NCBI GenBank assembly: GCA_021014325.1 | Contig: CM037472.1 | Location: 12,819,063 to 12,883,062, forward strand | Source: Plazaster borealis | Lineage: Eukaryota > Echinodermata > Asteroidea > Forcipulatida > Labidiasteridae | Direction of reading: 5' to 3' | Length of the DNA: 64,000 nt | Part shown: positions 1 through 11,525 of the stretch, in pieces | Layout of the letters: each line of letters opens with the position of its first letter | Position numbering within the stretch: the first letter of the stretch is position 1 | Program-made: the position numbers and the translations under genes | Notes under the pieces: generated by a model | Databases searched by the model: none | Told to the model about the DNA's origin: nothing | Seen by the model: the letters and a program-made list of their open reading frames with translations, nothing else

Positions 1-865
1 TGTGTGTTACCATTCAGAGTTTGTTTGTGCAAACTGTGCTTATCGAACTCTGAAGTTGAAAGCGCCCTCAAGCGGCGGATTTTGGTATACTGCCCCACGC
101 TGCCATGGCCAGGCCCTAAAGGTTGCATCCGCCGCGAGTCCCCCGACCGGCCTGAGAATCGCACAACCCCGCGTACAGCGCCAGTGGCTAGACTATTCTC
201 GTGCATTTATTATTCTTCGAGTAGGCCAGAGCTTCTCAAAGATCTACTTAAATTGAGCAGTTTCACCAGGTATTTTATCAAGGTGAGTTTTCCGAATTAT
301 CAATCACACATTTTTTAGAATAAAAAAAGGTTTAGTAGAAATTATCAGATGAGAAAGTAGGCTTAAAGTTTGAACTTTTACTTTGCAGAAAGTTTGAGTC
401 ACAATTACTTTCTAAATAATTTACATGTCTAACGTCACACTATACTGATCAGCAGTAGGGCCTATTTTCCTTTTTTATTTAGACCCATTTGGTTTGTATC
501 GTATATGAAGCTATATTCAAAGTAAGTTATAAATACAACACAGATTTGTGTACGTTTGCTAAATGTTTGAGAAAAAAATGAAAATAAATGGGCTCAACGA
601 CAGAGCGAGCCTTTTTTTATTAATTTTTTTTAAAGTTATATTTTGGGAGTCTTTTTTTTGGGGGGGGGGGTCTTTTTTGTATTCCGACTTGGGTGGAAAG
701 TTGTCAATTCCGGGTGCTTACAAATATTCCCCAGCTCAAAATTATCACTTAAGTGCCATCTGTTTTTGTGCGTGTCTGATTGGTGAGTTTCAGCCTTTCA
801 GGGTCGTTAGGAGCCCGACCCAATAACTAGCCTATCAGGCTTTCTGTCAATCTTACATGTTGAGC
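1..865. other. No gene recognised
   Basis: Open frames at the left edge are short, lack splice context and resemble nothing I know. The GC-richer block at about 60-190 ends in a short motif (gcacaacccc) that recurs in another GC-rich block near 2489-2500, so both may be pieces of one dispersed repeat. A G homopolymer lies at about 660-670. Confidence 0.5.
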
Positions 866-1281
866 CATCTGAAAGTAATAATAATACACAACATTTATTA
901 GGCGCTTAATACGGATGTTTCTAAGCGCACAATTGTCTGACTGCACATTTTGTCCTGCAAGGTATGTGGAGCTACATTTGTTTGAAGTATGAGGCCTATT
1001 CATTTATAGCACCATGCAATGGTTTTCAAGGTGCTGTTCTCAGACCAGGAACACGGGGGCGAACCCCTTCTCTTTTCGATAAGTGCACTGGGTTCTTTTA
1101 CGTGCATTACACAACACACAGGACCAACGGCTTTACGTCCCATCTGAAGGACGAAGCATGTGGTTAAGTGTCTTGCTTAAGGACACAAGTGTCACGACTG
1201 GGATTCGAACCCACACTCTGCTGATCAGAAACACCAGAGCTTGAGTTCGATGTTCTTATCCGCTCGGCCACGACACGCCAC
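866..1281 (-). repeat. tRNA-Leu-derived SINE, near full length
   Basis: Read on the minus strand, the element opens with a tRNA-like head at 1198-1281. It has a type II D-arm (GGCCGAGCGG), an anticodon-loop region reading CTCAAGCTC as in tRNA-Leu(CAA), and a B box (GGTTCGAATCC). The body contains a stretch shared with two other copies in the window (22139-22440 and 40780-41171): a 'ttaagcaagacac' block, a 'gatgggac' block and a 'gtaaaagaaccca' block. The 3' end is an ATT-type tail near 870-885. This is the head-body-tail order of a Pol III SINE. It is not a functional tRNA gene. Confidence 0.8.
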
Positions 1282-2996
1282 AAAAGTGTATATAGGCATA
1301 ATAAGATTGGTAACACTCAAGTCTACAACTCAAATTAAATTATCCTAAATAGGATAAACATGTGTCTCTCATAAAACTAATTTTATACGAGAAATTAACA
1401 AGTTGCCAAATAACACTCTCAAGAAATCAACTTAATAACTTCTACGTCCGAACAACCAAATTACAAAAGGACGTGACGTTATCTCTTCACATAAGACGCA
1501 TCTATCGTAGCAACGATAATTCAACTTGTCATGTTAATGAACTAAGATCAAATCTCTTAAAATAAACATTAATTATTTGTGTAAACAGGTATCTATAATC
1601 CGATGTATTAAATAAAGGTACTCACGGTAGATCGAGCAGATCTGCTACCAATTAAAGGTAGAAAAACGGCAATTGTTTTCTCGCTGGCGCTGTGGCAACT
1701 GTCAGCCTTTCAAATTTGTGCTGCCCTACTGTGCTCTCTACGGCGAACGATAGGCCTCCTTGTGACGTAGCACAGTAGCACATCACTTTGCATACCAAAA
1801 AACCAAAAAAGTTATAGGTCAAAGTTCTAGGCAGAAATATGTCAACAATAGAGCAAAAGGAAAATGTGATGTGCTCAACTGCCAGTCTGCAATTTCAGTC
1901 TTACCTGGAAAAAGCATGGTCTTAGGGGAAAGGACCAGGGGTCACAATTTGCAAATAACCAAGAGTAATAAACTTTTCACTTGGAAAAAATGGAATGCTG
2001 TCAAGCAAATGACAGTCAGCACTGATAAAGGCTTTATCTTAAGCTATCCCCTTGGGGGAACACTATCCAGAAAGTAAAAAGGAATTTCAGAAGTAAAGGT
2101 ATCCATGACCTGGGAGGTAGACTGTTTAAAATTAAACAGGAGAAATGAAACAAGTAACACAAAAAAATGATTATCCAGCCATGTCACAACAACATTTTAT
2201 TTGTTTATTTTATATCTTATTAGTCCGGCTGACTTGGCGGCACCCTGCCGGATACCGCAAGGGTATCGCAGGGACATAGGCAGGACATCGGACAATGCCT
2301 GCAGGACATCGGCCGATAAACTGTCCAAGAATTTGACCCCATTTCCAGGAAAGTCGGTCGATCACCAGCCGGCGACCCCCCTGGGCCCAGTCATGGCAGC
2401 GTGCGGGGCACTTTTAATTGTGACTGTTACATCCCTATCGCGTGATCTTTCGCTGACCTCTACACGCCGGTCGATGCCTAGAAATTGCACAACCCCCCGG
2501 TCTTTGCTTTAATTGTGACTTAATTAGGTATTACTAGTGCTGATTGTAGACATATTAAAAGTTTGCTCTGTCTCTCAAAATGTTTGCTTAAAAAAAAAAT
2601 TGAGGGGGACGAGGTTGTCGTAAAAGCTCACTGCATTGTAACCAAAAATAGAGGACTAAGAACATCATGGACTGTAAAATAATATGGCCAGTACTTAGAA
2701 GAAAATGCCAACACTTGTACTTCAACATTTTGGTCGGGTGGAAGTTGGGGAAAATATTTTTGCAGTTGATCGCTCTGTACGTATTCTCTAAAGGTTTCAA
2801 TGTTTGGCTTTTTTACTGCACAAACTGTTAATATGAAACATAGGAACGTGGTATTGACTTCAAATTTCACAACAATAAAAATGTTTAAAGGACTATTACA
2901 AATATTGGTTAAGTATTTTTTTAGTTTGTCATTGACAGTGTTACAAATGGGTTCTACATTATGTGAATAGTTTTCAAATGTTCCTTATTATTGAAG
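1282..2996. other. Intergenic or intronic, no gene recognised
   Basis: No exon with convincing splice borders or recognisable protein similarity was found. A GC-rich block at about 2225-2515 contrasts with its AT-rich surroundings and looks like a repeat remnant. A minus-strand open frame at 2628-2870 (80 codons) is unrecognised and may be chance. Confidence 0.5.
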
Positions 2997-3462
2997 GTTC
3001 CGAGATGGGCAGAAAAACTGCAGGAACTAAAAAGTATGGACGACTTCAAGAAAAGAAAAGTTGGCAAAATTATATTCAGCAAATTGCTGAGTATTGCTGA
3101 GGGAAGCAACGGTGCCCAGCAGGTCTACCTGGGAACATTCCACAACTGTCCCATTGCAGTCAAGCGTGTTAACAACGAAATGGTAGGAGTGAAGTCTTGA
3201 TATTTAAAGAGCTGCAAGAGAAACACCTCAATCAAGTTTTGAAGACAATGTGCATTGATGAAGATGATGACTTCACCTCGATTGCTACTGAGCTGTGCGA
3301 GTACAACCTGCAAGACGTCATCGAAGGCAGGGTTTCTGCAATTGACCTAACAGATGATAACCGTAAAGATCTGTGCCTTGGTTTTCTGAAAGGTCTGCAG
3401 GAATTACACCAACATGGATGGTATTGTCTACAGAGATATAAAGCCTGCAAATGTGTTGCTTG
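2997..3462 (+). pseudogene. IRE1/RNase L-like protein kinase fragment, frameshifted
   Basis: The fragment resembles the kinase lobe of the IRE1/RNase L family, stress-responsive kinase-endoribonucleases. It begins after an AG acceptor at 2995-2996. Visible motifs in order are a glycine-rich loop (AEGSNGAQQVYLG), the ATP-binding lysine (IAVKRV), an acidic hinge (ATELCEYNLQDVIEG), and the catalytic loop VYRDIKPANVLL just before a GT donor at 3463. Two reading-frame breaks are present. Near 3185-3196 the frame changes just after the lysine strand. Near 3414-3418 one extra base precedes the catalytic loop, so no single frame joins all motifs. The activation segment and RNase domain are not seen downstream. 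The breaks favour a pseudogene; sequencing error at both sites is less likely. Confidence 0.7.
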
Positions 3463-5282
3463 GTAAGTTAAATATACTTCTTATCTCATTTTTAAAAGAG
3501 GTTTAAAGGTCTTTAATATACTTATTTCTCCAATGATATCAACATTTTAATCAACATTTGTGGTGTTATACTGATTAAAATCCTCAATTACCTTTTTTTC
3601 CAGATGCTATTGCTATTTAAAAAGATAGATTTGTAAGCAAACAAAACAATCTTAGGCACAATATGAAAATCTTCCTGCAGTATGCACAAAGTATACAATG
3701 CTTATCACCCATTGGTGTAACGGTAAAACTAATACAATTTTCGTCATAGAAGATTCGACTATTACATCTTTCAATTTTTGACAGTTGGGCAGCAGAGCTG
3801 CGGTTTAGTTTTTCGCGGATCAAGAATTTCAATAGAAATCAACCAAATGAATACAAAAATATCAAAAAAAAAAAAAAAAAATACTTTAAAAGAATTTTAT
3901 ATGCCAGTACAAGCAATAAATGTATAATATAAAAAAAAAAAAAAATAAAAAAAAAAAAAAACACGCGTTTCAACGCATTAGCTTATTATATATTATTAAC
4001 CTAACTATAACCGCTGCGACCTATACTGCTGAAGGACTTAAGTACTGCAACGACACAATGCACAAACACACCACACAACATACCTTGTACATGTCACACA
4101 TATATGTCGTCATCACACGCCAGCTTGTAGAGACTGTTTTTGCAGTTTTCTGGTGCTGCAGTTTTCGTAAATATGATGCGGCGGCAAACAGACACTGTGA
4201 TAAATTTTACTTCTGCAAGAAACAAAGCCGTTTGCGTGTGTGTGAAACATCGTGATCGCTGCATCAATCAAAATAAAAAAAAAAAAAAAAAAAAAGGAAT
4301 ATCTTCACGCAATGGAGCCAAAGGCCAAGAGAAAAAATAAAATAAAAATAAAAGAATGAAAAATGGTGGACATGGAATTGGTTGGAAAGCCAAGTTGAGT
4401 TGACAAACGAAGTCCTTTCAAACACTTGACTGCCCTCCACCCTGTGAACATTTTTTATTCATTTATTTAAACGAATAAATAAAGACTAAGAAATTAATTT
4501 ATCATTAATTGGAAAGAATTGCAGTATGGCTTCTCCCATGCTCTGTGTGCGCAAAAAATTGTCAATTTGTTTTATTTTTTTTTTTTTTTTTTTTTTTTTT
4601 TTGAACACTGACATAATTATTGGCTTTAATACATGTATGAGCAAAGCAGCAACGTAAAGTAAATCAATTACAGGTAGTAGTCGAGTACAAGAAGTGTATC
4701 GGCGCCGCGCAGAAAAATACTGATTTCATTGGCAAAATACTGATTTTCAGCCTAAAGAATACTGAAATGCCCAGTTTAAGGTTGGCAGCTCTGGTTGGGA
4801 CATTTCTATCAAGACATTTTCTAGCGGTGCTCAAAATGTTGATAGATGTGCAAGTCTTGTGTCTCGATGTTGCAGTGGTGAATTTTGTTTGCTTTAAAGC
4901 AATGTAAGTGGGAAGTTTAAATTTGAATACCTGCTAGTCAATTTGGATCCTACATCATTTTATAAAACCTCACAAATCTTGAGTTTATGTGTATTGTTTT
5001 TTTTGCAGAGGCAAGTTAAGCACCTAGCATTTGTGAACAACTCCATGCACGACTAATTTTGACAGTTTCACCACACATGTTAACATTAAAGCAGGTAAAT
5101 GCATTACTAATATGAAAACTCAAGTAGATTTCATTTATTCTGTAGTTCAGTTTACTAACTCCAAATTACCAAAAATTTTGTCCCATTTTCACGAAAGTTG
5201 AACGTAACTAAGATTCAAAGACTGAGATTCTTGTAAAACATTTGTATTCACCCTTTTTATTTTATAATTTTAAAATTGATAG
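3463..5282. other. No gene; homopolymer-rich spacer
   Basis: AT-rich DNA with long A tracts (about 3866-3882, 3930-3960, 4274-4294) and a T tract (about 4570-4602). Long homopolymers of this kind often mark retroposed sequence tails. I see no coding signal. These tracts are also places where assembly is error-prone. Confidence 0.5.
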
Positions 5283-5833
5283 ATGATGAAGGCCTTGCAT
5301 CAGATAGATCCCTCAAGTTCTTCCAGGGAATAGCTGCTCGAGTTTGGATTGTTACCTTCAAATGTAAGTTATTTGTGAGCTATCATGTGCAAGTTACCTT
5401 ATTAATTTACAAATTGTATATTGGTTTAAACCTTAAAATGGATTTTGTGTGTTACAGGTATGCAGCACTTGAGGTGGTCATCAATTTGTCAATCATTTTT
5501 ATTTGAAGAACCGAAAGCAAATTACCAAGGTTTTTGTACCACAAGCATTTTCTTCTTGTACCTTTCAGTGGCATTTTGTAAAAAAATAAATTCAAATCAT
5601 TTTATCAACTTGAACCCGCAATTTATGTGTTGTACATTGTCAATTATTTATAACAGGGGTGAAAGCATCGTTGAAAGTAGGATCTCTGCTCCCAGAGGTG
5701 GACTTTGAAGTAAAAGGTGATGCAAGAAATGGAAGAACATTGAGTCCAGAGCGTGCTAGATTATGGACAGCTGAACCATTACTACACAACTATGAAATAT
5801 TCCTCACGGGCCAATCTGTGAAAATGACTAAAG
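5283..5833 (+). CDS. Three phase-matched exons of an unrecognised protein
   Basis: Exons 5283-5363, 5458-5529 and 5657-5833 each sit between AG and GT borders. The phases join without a stop: the first ends in phase 1 and completes a Cys codon, and the second ends in phase 1 and completes a Gly codon. The joined peptide is about 109 residues and includes RSLKFFQGIAARVW, HLRWSSICQSFLFEE and HNYEIFLTGQSVKMTK. I do not recognise a domain. It lies between the kinase fragment and the Cys/His gene at 6562-7753 and could belong to the latter. However, its last exon ends in phase 1 and the 6562 exon starts in phase 0, so an unseen exon would be needed. Transcription is not shown. Confidence 0.4.
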
Positions 5834-5881
5834 GTAAAACTGAAATGTAGTATTACAGTGTAAAATGATATCATCCCATAC

Positions 5882-6244
5882 CTTAAATGCACTGGACACT
5901 TTGGCAATTACTCAAAATATATACTAGCCTAAAAACTTACTTGGTAACGAGCAACCGAGAGCTGTTAATAGTATAAAACATTGTGAGAAACGACTCCCTC
6001 TGAAGTAACGTAGTTATTGAGAAAGAGGTAATTTCTTATTAAAATATTTGAATCTGAGAAAGACTTCAGGCCTGAAGCCTTTTTCATGCATCTGAAAGAA
6101 CACAAATTTGTGCAACAAGTGTGTTTTTTCTTTCATTATTTTCTTGCAACTTCGATGACCAATTGAGCCCAAATGTGTTTGTTGGGATACACCAAGTGAG
6201 AATACTGGTCTTTGACAATTACCAAAAGTATACATTACCATTAA
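5882..6244. mobile_element. Foldback MITE, family A
   Basis: Short non-coding element whose ends are inverted copies of a cactggacactttgg / caattaccaaaag-type motif. The interior has a symmetric centre (aggcctgaagcc). Further copies lie at 33517-33896, 39471-39848 and 42641-43018. The copies share the sub-blocks 'gagagctgtt', 'acgactccctc' and 'ccaattgagcc' in the same order or inverted, so this is one dispersed family. No transposase is encoded. Confidence 0.8.
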
Positions 6245-6561
6245 AACACTGGTGAAATCATGAGAGAAATCATGGGAGACATCACACTGCTTACAGTGAG
6301 TTTTCAATTACGGCTGAAATGTAAGGGGATTAGAAGCAGTTGTGTCAGCTTGTGGATTGTTACGGCTGAGCTGTACTGTTTATTTCACCATAGTTATGTT
6401 ATAGGAGAACTTTGGATGAGGCCCAGCCTTTCTGGTCTAACTTACGTCATGTAGACTACACTGTGATAGGTTATGCTTGTAAATGGTTGTTGATGACTTC
6501 ATTTTGGCTTTCGCACAAAAATAATTGAGAAGTTTCTGTTGTGATTTCTATTTTACATTAG

Positions 6562-7753
6562 AGTGATCTATCAGGGATTGAATACGAGCCGTCTGAAAGC
6601 TCCTCCTCTGATGACAGCAGTTCAGAGGAGGAATCTACACCTGTGTCAACAGAACATGTAAGAGAAAATCACACTGCTGACACAAATCAAACCAAAGAGA
6701 TTAACAGCAGAATTGTTTATAGTGGACTACACTAAACCTCTTAATCGTATAAAATCAATTGGTTATTGCAGCAAGCAACTTTTATATTCATCTTCATGTA
6801 CTTGTTTCTCTGTTATTTTTGTATGGTTTGTCTTGGTCAAATAAATAATAATAATAATAATAACCAAAGCAATAAAAGAACTCTTGAAAATTCGAGCACT
6901 TCTTATTTCAAGGAAGACTAATTAGTTCCAAATGATGACAGCTCTTGCAAGGTAATATCCAATAATTAAGAAACTTATTATCAAAAGGAAGGAGAATTTT
7001 TAGTTTTATTTATTTACTCTTTGTTTTTTGTTTTGTTTTTATATGTAGATTAATCAGCCTACCAACGTCAACGAACACCCAAACAGGCCACATGGTACTT
7101 CAACCAATCACCCCACCAAAAATAAATCAGCAAATGCAGCTGAAGTATATGTTGCTGATTTAAGATCTCACAAATGTCTTTACTGTGAAACAAAGCAAAG
7201 AAAATATGCGCGCCAATGCACACGTCTCCATTTTAAAGAGACTCCCGTTGCAGAGGCTCTAGCCCTCCCAAAAGAGGAAATAAAACAAAGGCGGCGCAAG
7301 CGGCAACATATAACAAGCCTTGGTAACCACAAACATAACATTGAAGTCCATCAAAGTGTAAAAATAGATGTAATAGTACGAAAAAGGCCCCATGATAATA
7401 GAGTAGGTAAACATACAATAAATGATTATGTGCCCTGCAGCCAGTGTCTGGGATATTTGTATCGTCTTGCCATCTGGAAGCATGAATTAAGCTGCTCATG
7501 TTTCAAAGCTTCTCACCAATTTATTAATAACCCTGTTAGGACTGGACGGTTGCTTATCCCAACCAAATTCAACATTTCATCTCGGGTAGGTAATATCCTT
7601 CAGGACATTAAAAGAGATTCAGTATCACTTATTGTACGGAATGATAGAGATATACTTCAGGTTGGACGCCATGTCTATTCCAAATGTAACTCAACTAGAA
7701 AGGGGGATAAGGCCAGGGGAGAGATGAGGACTATAGGTGCTTCAAATTTCTAG
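6562..7753 (+). CDS. Cys/His-rich transposon-associated protein, C-terminally truncated
   Basis: Two exons in matching phase 0: 6562-6657, an acidic serine-rich linker (SSSSDDSSSEEE), and 7049-7753, about 234 residues ending at a TAG. The large exon has a first Cys/His cluster (HKCLYCETKQRKYARQC), a proline/lysine segment before a GNHKHN motif, a second zinc-finger-like cluster (CSQCLGYLYRLAIWKHELSC), and then LLIPTKFN and SLIVRND. I recall similar Cys/His proteins in fish and marine invertebrates that continue into a tyrosine-recombinase-like domain, as in Crypton-type elements. That link is memory-based inference. The frame stops within a few bases of a reverse-strand retrotransposon insertion at 7757, which suggests the 3' part was cut off. 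The true start and upstream exons are not fixed. Confidence 0.55.
6841..6862. repeat. (AAT)n microsatellite
   Basis: Seven tandem copies of a three-base AT-only unit within the intron between the acidic exon and the Cys/His exon. Confidence 0.9.
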
Positions 7754-7756
7754 GGA

Positions 7757-8400
7757 AATAAACAGCACATCATCATTTAGCGGTCGCAACCGACATTCCT
7801 TTCACAACGTCACGCCAGAGGTGTTTATCCGTCATCATGTTTGGTAGGTCCTCAATTTCAGACTCCGTATCTCTACCCATCACGTCGATGTAGTTGAGAA
7901 GTCTACGTCCTCTATTAGGGCACGGAAGTCTCCAATATAACACGTCAGGTATGACCTGGTCTTTAGCACGATAGCAGCGGCCAGCAAAGCGGACTCTGCG
8001 TTGAGCAACAGTAGCAGAGATTGGTGGAATGTCTCCGTAAATCTGTTCTTTGGTCTTGTGCTCACGCCATGAGATGTTCTGAACCCTCATAAGAAGCCTG
8101 GTGTATGTACCATCAAGGCGATCTTGAAGCTCTTTCTTCATAGTCCAGGTTTCAGCTCCATATAGAAGGATGCTCTCTACACAGGCTCTGAAGAAGACCA
8201 GCTTTGTTGTATTGAGCGGGCAAAGCACTAAGTGGTGCCATCCTCCTTTGATAATGTTGTCAAAGCGGCTCTCACTTTGTCTGGTTATGACGAAAATAAC
8301 CAATCCTATCAGTAGGCTGAGCAGAGTGCACGCACAGATTGTCTGCCGCACACTGTGTACACTGCCAAACTTGAAAATCAGACTTTTTACAACTCAAGAA
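7757..8400 (-). pseudogene. 3' end of a non-LTR retrotransposon polyprotein
   Basis: The minus strand encodes about 150 residues typical of the region downstream of the reverse transcriptase in endonuclease/RT retrotransposons. Motifs include ESILLYGAETWTMKKELQ, RLDGTYTRLLMRVQNISW, QRRVRFAGRC and CPNRGRRLLNYIDVMGRD. The RT catalytic region and endonuclease are absent, so this is a 5'-truncated copy, as expected for target-primed reverse transcription. The coding end (about 7773) lies almost against the stop of the plus-strand Cys/His gene, which suggests insertion into that gene. The clade cannot be assigned from this part alone. Confidence 0.85.
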
Positions 8401-9268
8401 TTATAAACTTTAAAAGCTGGTATATGCTTATTTTTTTCACACAAAGTAAGTTAATACTTTCAGCCAGGTAGCTGTGAATTATCAACATCGTAGGTCATAG
8501 GGAAATATTTTTAAGTGTTTTTTGAAAATATACTGTTTTACAGTGCAGCGCCTTGTGTGTGTAGTGTCACCACGGTCAAAATTGCTACTTGCGCCGTGAC
8601 ATAGTTAAACACCCCTATCAAAAATGGACTATCCTCGTATTGGGTAGAGCACCCCAAAAATAAGAATACATTACACATGTTTAATTCTGATTTGATATGA
8701 AAGATCTCATTGAATGCTTTATTTTGCTACTAAATTTTTCCAAATCGGATGAGCAGTTCTTGAAGAAAAAAATATATATATATTGAGTGTTTAATGGAAA
8801 ACCGGCCATTTATGGACAAATAAGGTAAAAATGACCTTTTTACAATTTTACATGGTGTTTAAAAAAAAGAGACATCAATATCTTTGTTGAATAATTTCGG
8901 TGATAATTTGCCAACCTTATTAAATATGCATAACCTTTTGATTCATAAAATGGCAAAAAATTATTATTATTATTATTTTTTTTTTTTTTTTACCGAAATC
9001 TGTGTGTTTTCCACTATTATCAGATACAAATTGCAAGCCCCAAAATTTAGGGTGCAACTGCAAACTTATTGATTGAAATTCATGTGTACATGAAGTATTT
9101 TCGCATAAAACAAAATCTGCAGAATGACTCCTGCATGTCAGTTTGATAAAATGTTCACTGAAAATGAAATGCATGGAAGTTTAGACTGGAGTTGGCATCT
9201 AATTTGGACAATAAAATATGAGATTTAAACTAAGACTGACCTTTTTTTTATACATGAAAGCTAGTAAA
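8401..9268. other. No gene recognised
   Basis: AT-rich spacer between two minus-strand mobile-element fragments, with a short ATT/T-rich tract at about 8961-8992. I see no splice-bounded open frame. Confidence 0.5.
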
Positions 9269-10214
9269 TCATTGTCCCATTCTTTTTTTTAGAGGATATG
9301 AGAACAACTGGTCATATGGCGGACCATAAATGATAGTAAAGAATTTGTATCCTTGTTCTTGGTAGGATCTATATTCCTCTTCCATTAGTTCATCAATGTC
9401 TTTTGCTGTGCTCTCTCTCACAACCCTACCTTTGTACACATCTAAGCGTTTTCCACAGGGAGATAAGCATGTATGACGGATTCTTTTGTTGATTATATCT
9501 TCCGGAAAAGGATTTTTTCTTTTTGTACCAGTGCTTCTGTTTGTTTTCCTTGAGAAGCTTTTCCTTGAGTTCAGCACGTTTTGTTCCTTATTTGGCAGTT
9601 CTTGTGATGCTCTTGTGGAAGCTGTTTCGTCTGAAATTTCGTCTGCAGGGTTATTGAGCTTGCAAAGAATCTCCTTCAGTCTGGAAGTTAGTTCCTCAGT
9701 GGTCAATTGCTTTCCACCTGCTGTTACAAAAAATTACGACCCCTTTACCACCCCTCGATTCACCGACTTATAATATCTTATTTGGGACAACAAAGCTTCT
9801 CCAGCAGATTCATCTAGCTTCTGCTGTAGTGGTTTATCTACACCATCTGCAGTCTTACATATAAATCCACATAGCTTAATCGCGTTGTCTGTATTGGACA
9901 CTATCTGTGTCACAAGTTGGCGTTCCTTTGTTTCTCATGCTTTTTTCCTCTCTTCAACTTCCTTGTGATGCTGTAATTTGATGTCTTTAACTTTTTCCTG
10001 GTAAAGTCTTACAATATGCTTTCTGTTTTTGATGGCACTATTCATCAGTTTTTTCTGTTCTTCAGGAGAGCGGACATCAATGTATTGAGTTGTCTTGTTT
10101 TGTGACCAGAGTAATACCCCTTGCAAGGCAAGTGCAGACATGTTGGGGCTCTTTCTTTTAAGATAGTCAAGGCCAGCAAAAACACGCTCTGCAGCAACAT
10201 TATCTTTTGGGCAC
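9269..10214 (-). pseudogene. C-terminal part of a decayed transposase-like gene
   Basis: This minus-strand frame continues the gene at 11526-14128 after a hAT insertion. It opens with DNVAAERVFAGLDYLKRK, SALALQGVLLWSQNKT and a lysine/glutamate-rich helix. In-frame stops follow at 9935-9937 and near 9730. The frame then goes on through a low-complexity Ser/Thr/Lys linker to a terminal domain containing KRLDVYKGRVV and EEEYRSYQEQGYKFFT, ending at 9269. I recall the 'AERxFAxLDxLxRxxPN ... NKT' block near the C-terminus of large uncharacterised proteins in fish and marine invertebrates that behave like DNA-transposon products. The superfamily is uncertain. Confidence 0.6.
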
Positions 10215-11525
10215 GTAGCTCGCTTTATGGTAGTTGTCATGGCAGGCTCCTCCCTTTCTTCATCGGGCACCAGCACGTTGCTTGCAAGATGATGCATCAT
10301 GGGCAGCAGACTGGACACCGTGACGTACTTTTCTCCAGACACGATATCAGTGAAGTCAGCAACTGGTTTGAATGCGCCATTGACTGCCTCGATAATCTGG
10401 ATGTCCTGCCAGGAAAGGGATAGGTGTGCGTGCTGCCTGTCCTCTCCAAGGACATGTCAAATTGCTGGAGCTTGCTCGAGGAGACGATCAAGCATGTTCT
10501 GCTTTGAACCCCAGCGGGTCGCACAATCCTGAAAAGGAATATAATAAGCAAATAGATTACTTCCTTAATTATCATTACTTTAATTGATTTTATTCCCCTA
10601 CAAGAATAAAGAATTTTACACACCACCACTTGCACCTAAAATAGTAAAATACATACTGCCGCGATGCCTAAATTTAATATTGGAGTTCAAACTAAGAAAA
10701 CAACGCTAACACTAACAGTGACCGCATTTAAGTCGTGCATTGTTGCACCCTAGTCCGTAGCTCAATGGTTGCACAATAATATACATTGTAGTTATTTAGT
10801 AATATGACAAAATCTGACTTTGCCTCGCGAAGACGGACGGTTCAAATCTCACTCTGTGATTCTGTGACGCTGCATTAAAAAATCAAATCAATAGAGAATA
10901 TAGATAAATACAATAACATGGTGTACATACCTTCACCAGAGAATAAGTTGGCAAATCCAGCTCCGTCTGTGCCTTCTTCAAATCACACTTCTTGAGCCAG
11001 CTGTGAGAGAAGCAAGCCACTATCGCGTGACAAACGCCGATCGCTCTCCCGGTATTTGGTACTTCTTTTACCGAATTTGTCACGGCCAAGTGTAAATTGT
11101 GCTTGAAACAGTTCAACCACGTCCACTCGAGGTCTCTGACTGCAGCGACTATATTCGCCCCATTGTCGGTCGTGATGCAGCTCACCTTCTTTGGATCGAG
11201 GTCCCACTCGCTGAGGCTCGCCTTCAATGCTACCGAGAGGTTTTCTGCCATGTGGTTTTCTGGTTCGAAAACTGTTTGCAAACATCTAGTTTGCAACTCC
11301 CATATCTTATTGATGAAGTGAACCGTTAGACTCATGAACGGATCCATCGTAATGCTGGACCACATGTCCGTTGTTGCCGAGAAGAAATCAACATCTTGAA
11401 GGTCGGTTTCTGACCTCGTTATCGCGATTTACCGATATCACGATAAAAAAAAATCTACACGATATCGTAATCGTTTCAGAACAAGTATCGCGATATTCGA
11501 TTATTTCGTGATATCGCCCAAGCTT
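10215..11525 (-). mobile_element. hAT-superfamily transposon fragment inserted in the transposase-like gene
   Basis: A minus-strand hAT (ZBED-like) transposase in two exons. Exon 1 (11400 down to 10932) has the first catalytic Asp in SATTDMWSS, then TVHFINKIWELQTRCLQTV, the second Asp region SCITTDNGANIVAAVRDL, and the C-H motif NCFKHNLHLAV. A GT donor follows SLVK, an intron spans 10532-10931, and exon 2 resumes with CATRWGSKQNMLDRLLEQ and TVSSLLPMMHHLASNVL. Exon 2 carries an in-frame TGA after the residues APAI. The left end (11400-11525) is a run of 'atcgcgata/cgatatcac' motifs ending in a gcttgggcgatatcac-type terminus, as in hAT termini. The protein stops before the C-terminal dimerisation region, so the 3' half is lost. 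The element interrupts the gene seen on both sides. Confidence 0.85.
10532..10931 (-). other. Intron of the hAT transposase gene with a tRNA-like insert
   Basis: Bounded on the minus strand by a GT donor after ...SLVK and an AG acceptor before ...CATRWGSK. On the plus strand, a degenerate tRNA-like head (GTCCGTAGCTCAATGG at about 10752) and a B-box-like segment (ACGGTTCAAATCTC at about 10837) are separated by an insertion, so it is a broken SINE-like piece. Confidence 0.5.

Noticed and set aside
2628..2870. 80-codon minus-strand open frame starting with a hydrophobic segment
   Set aside because: No similarity I know and overlapping alternative frames; kept out as a gene.
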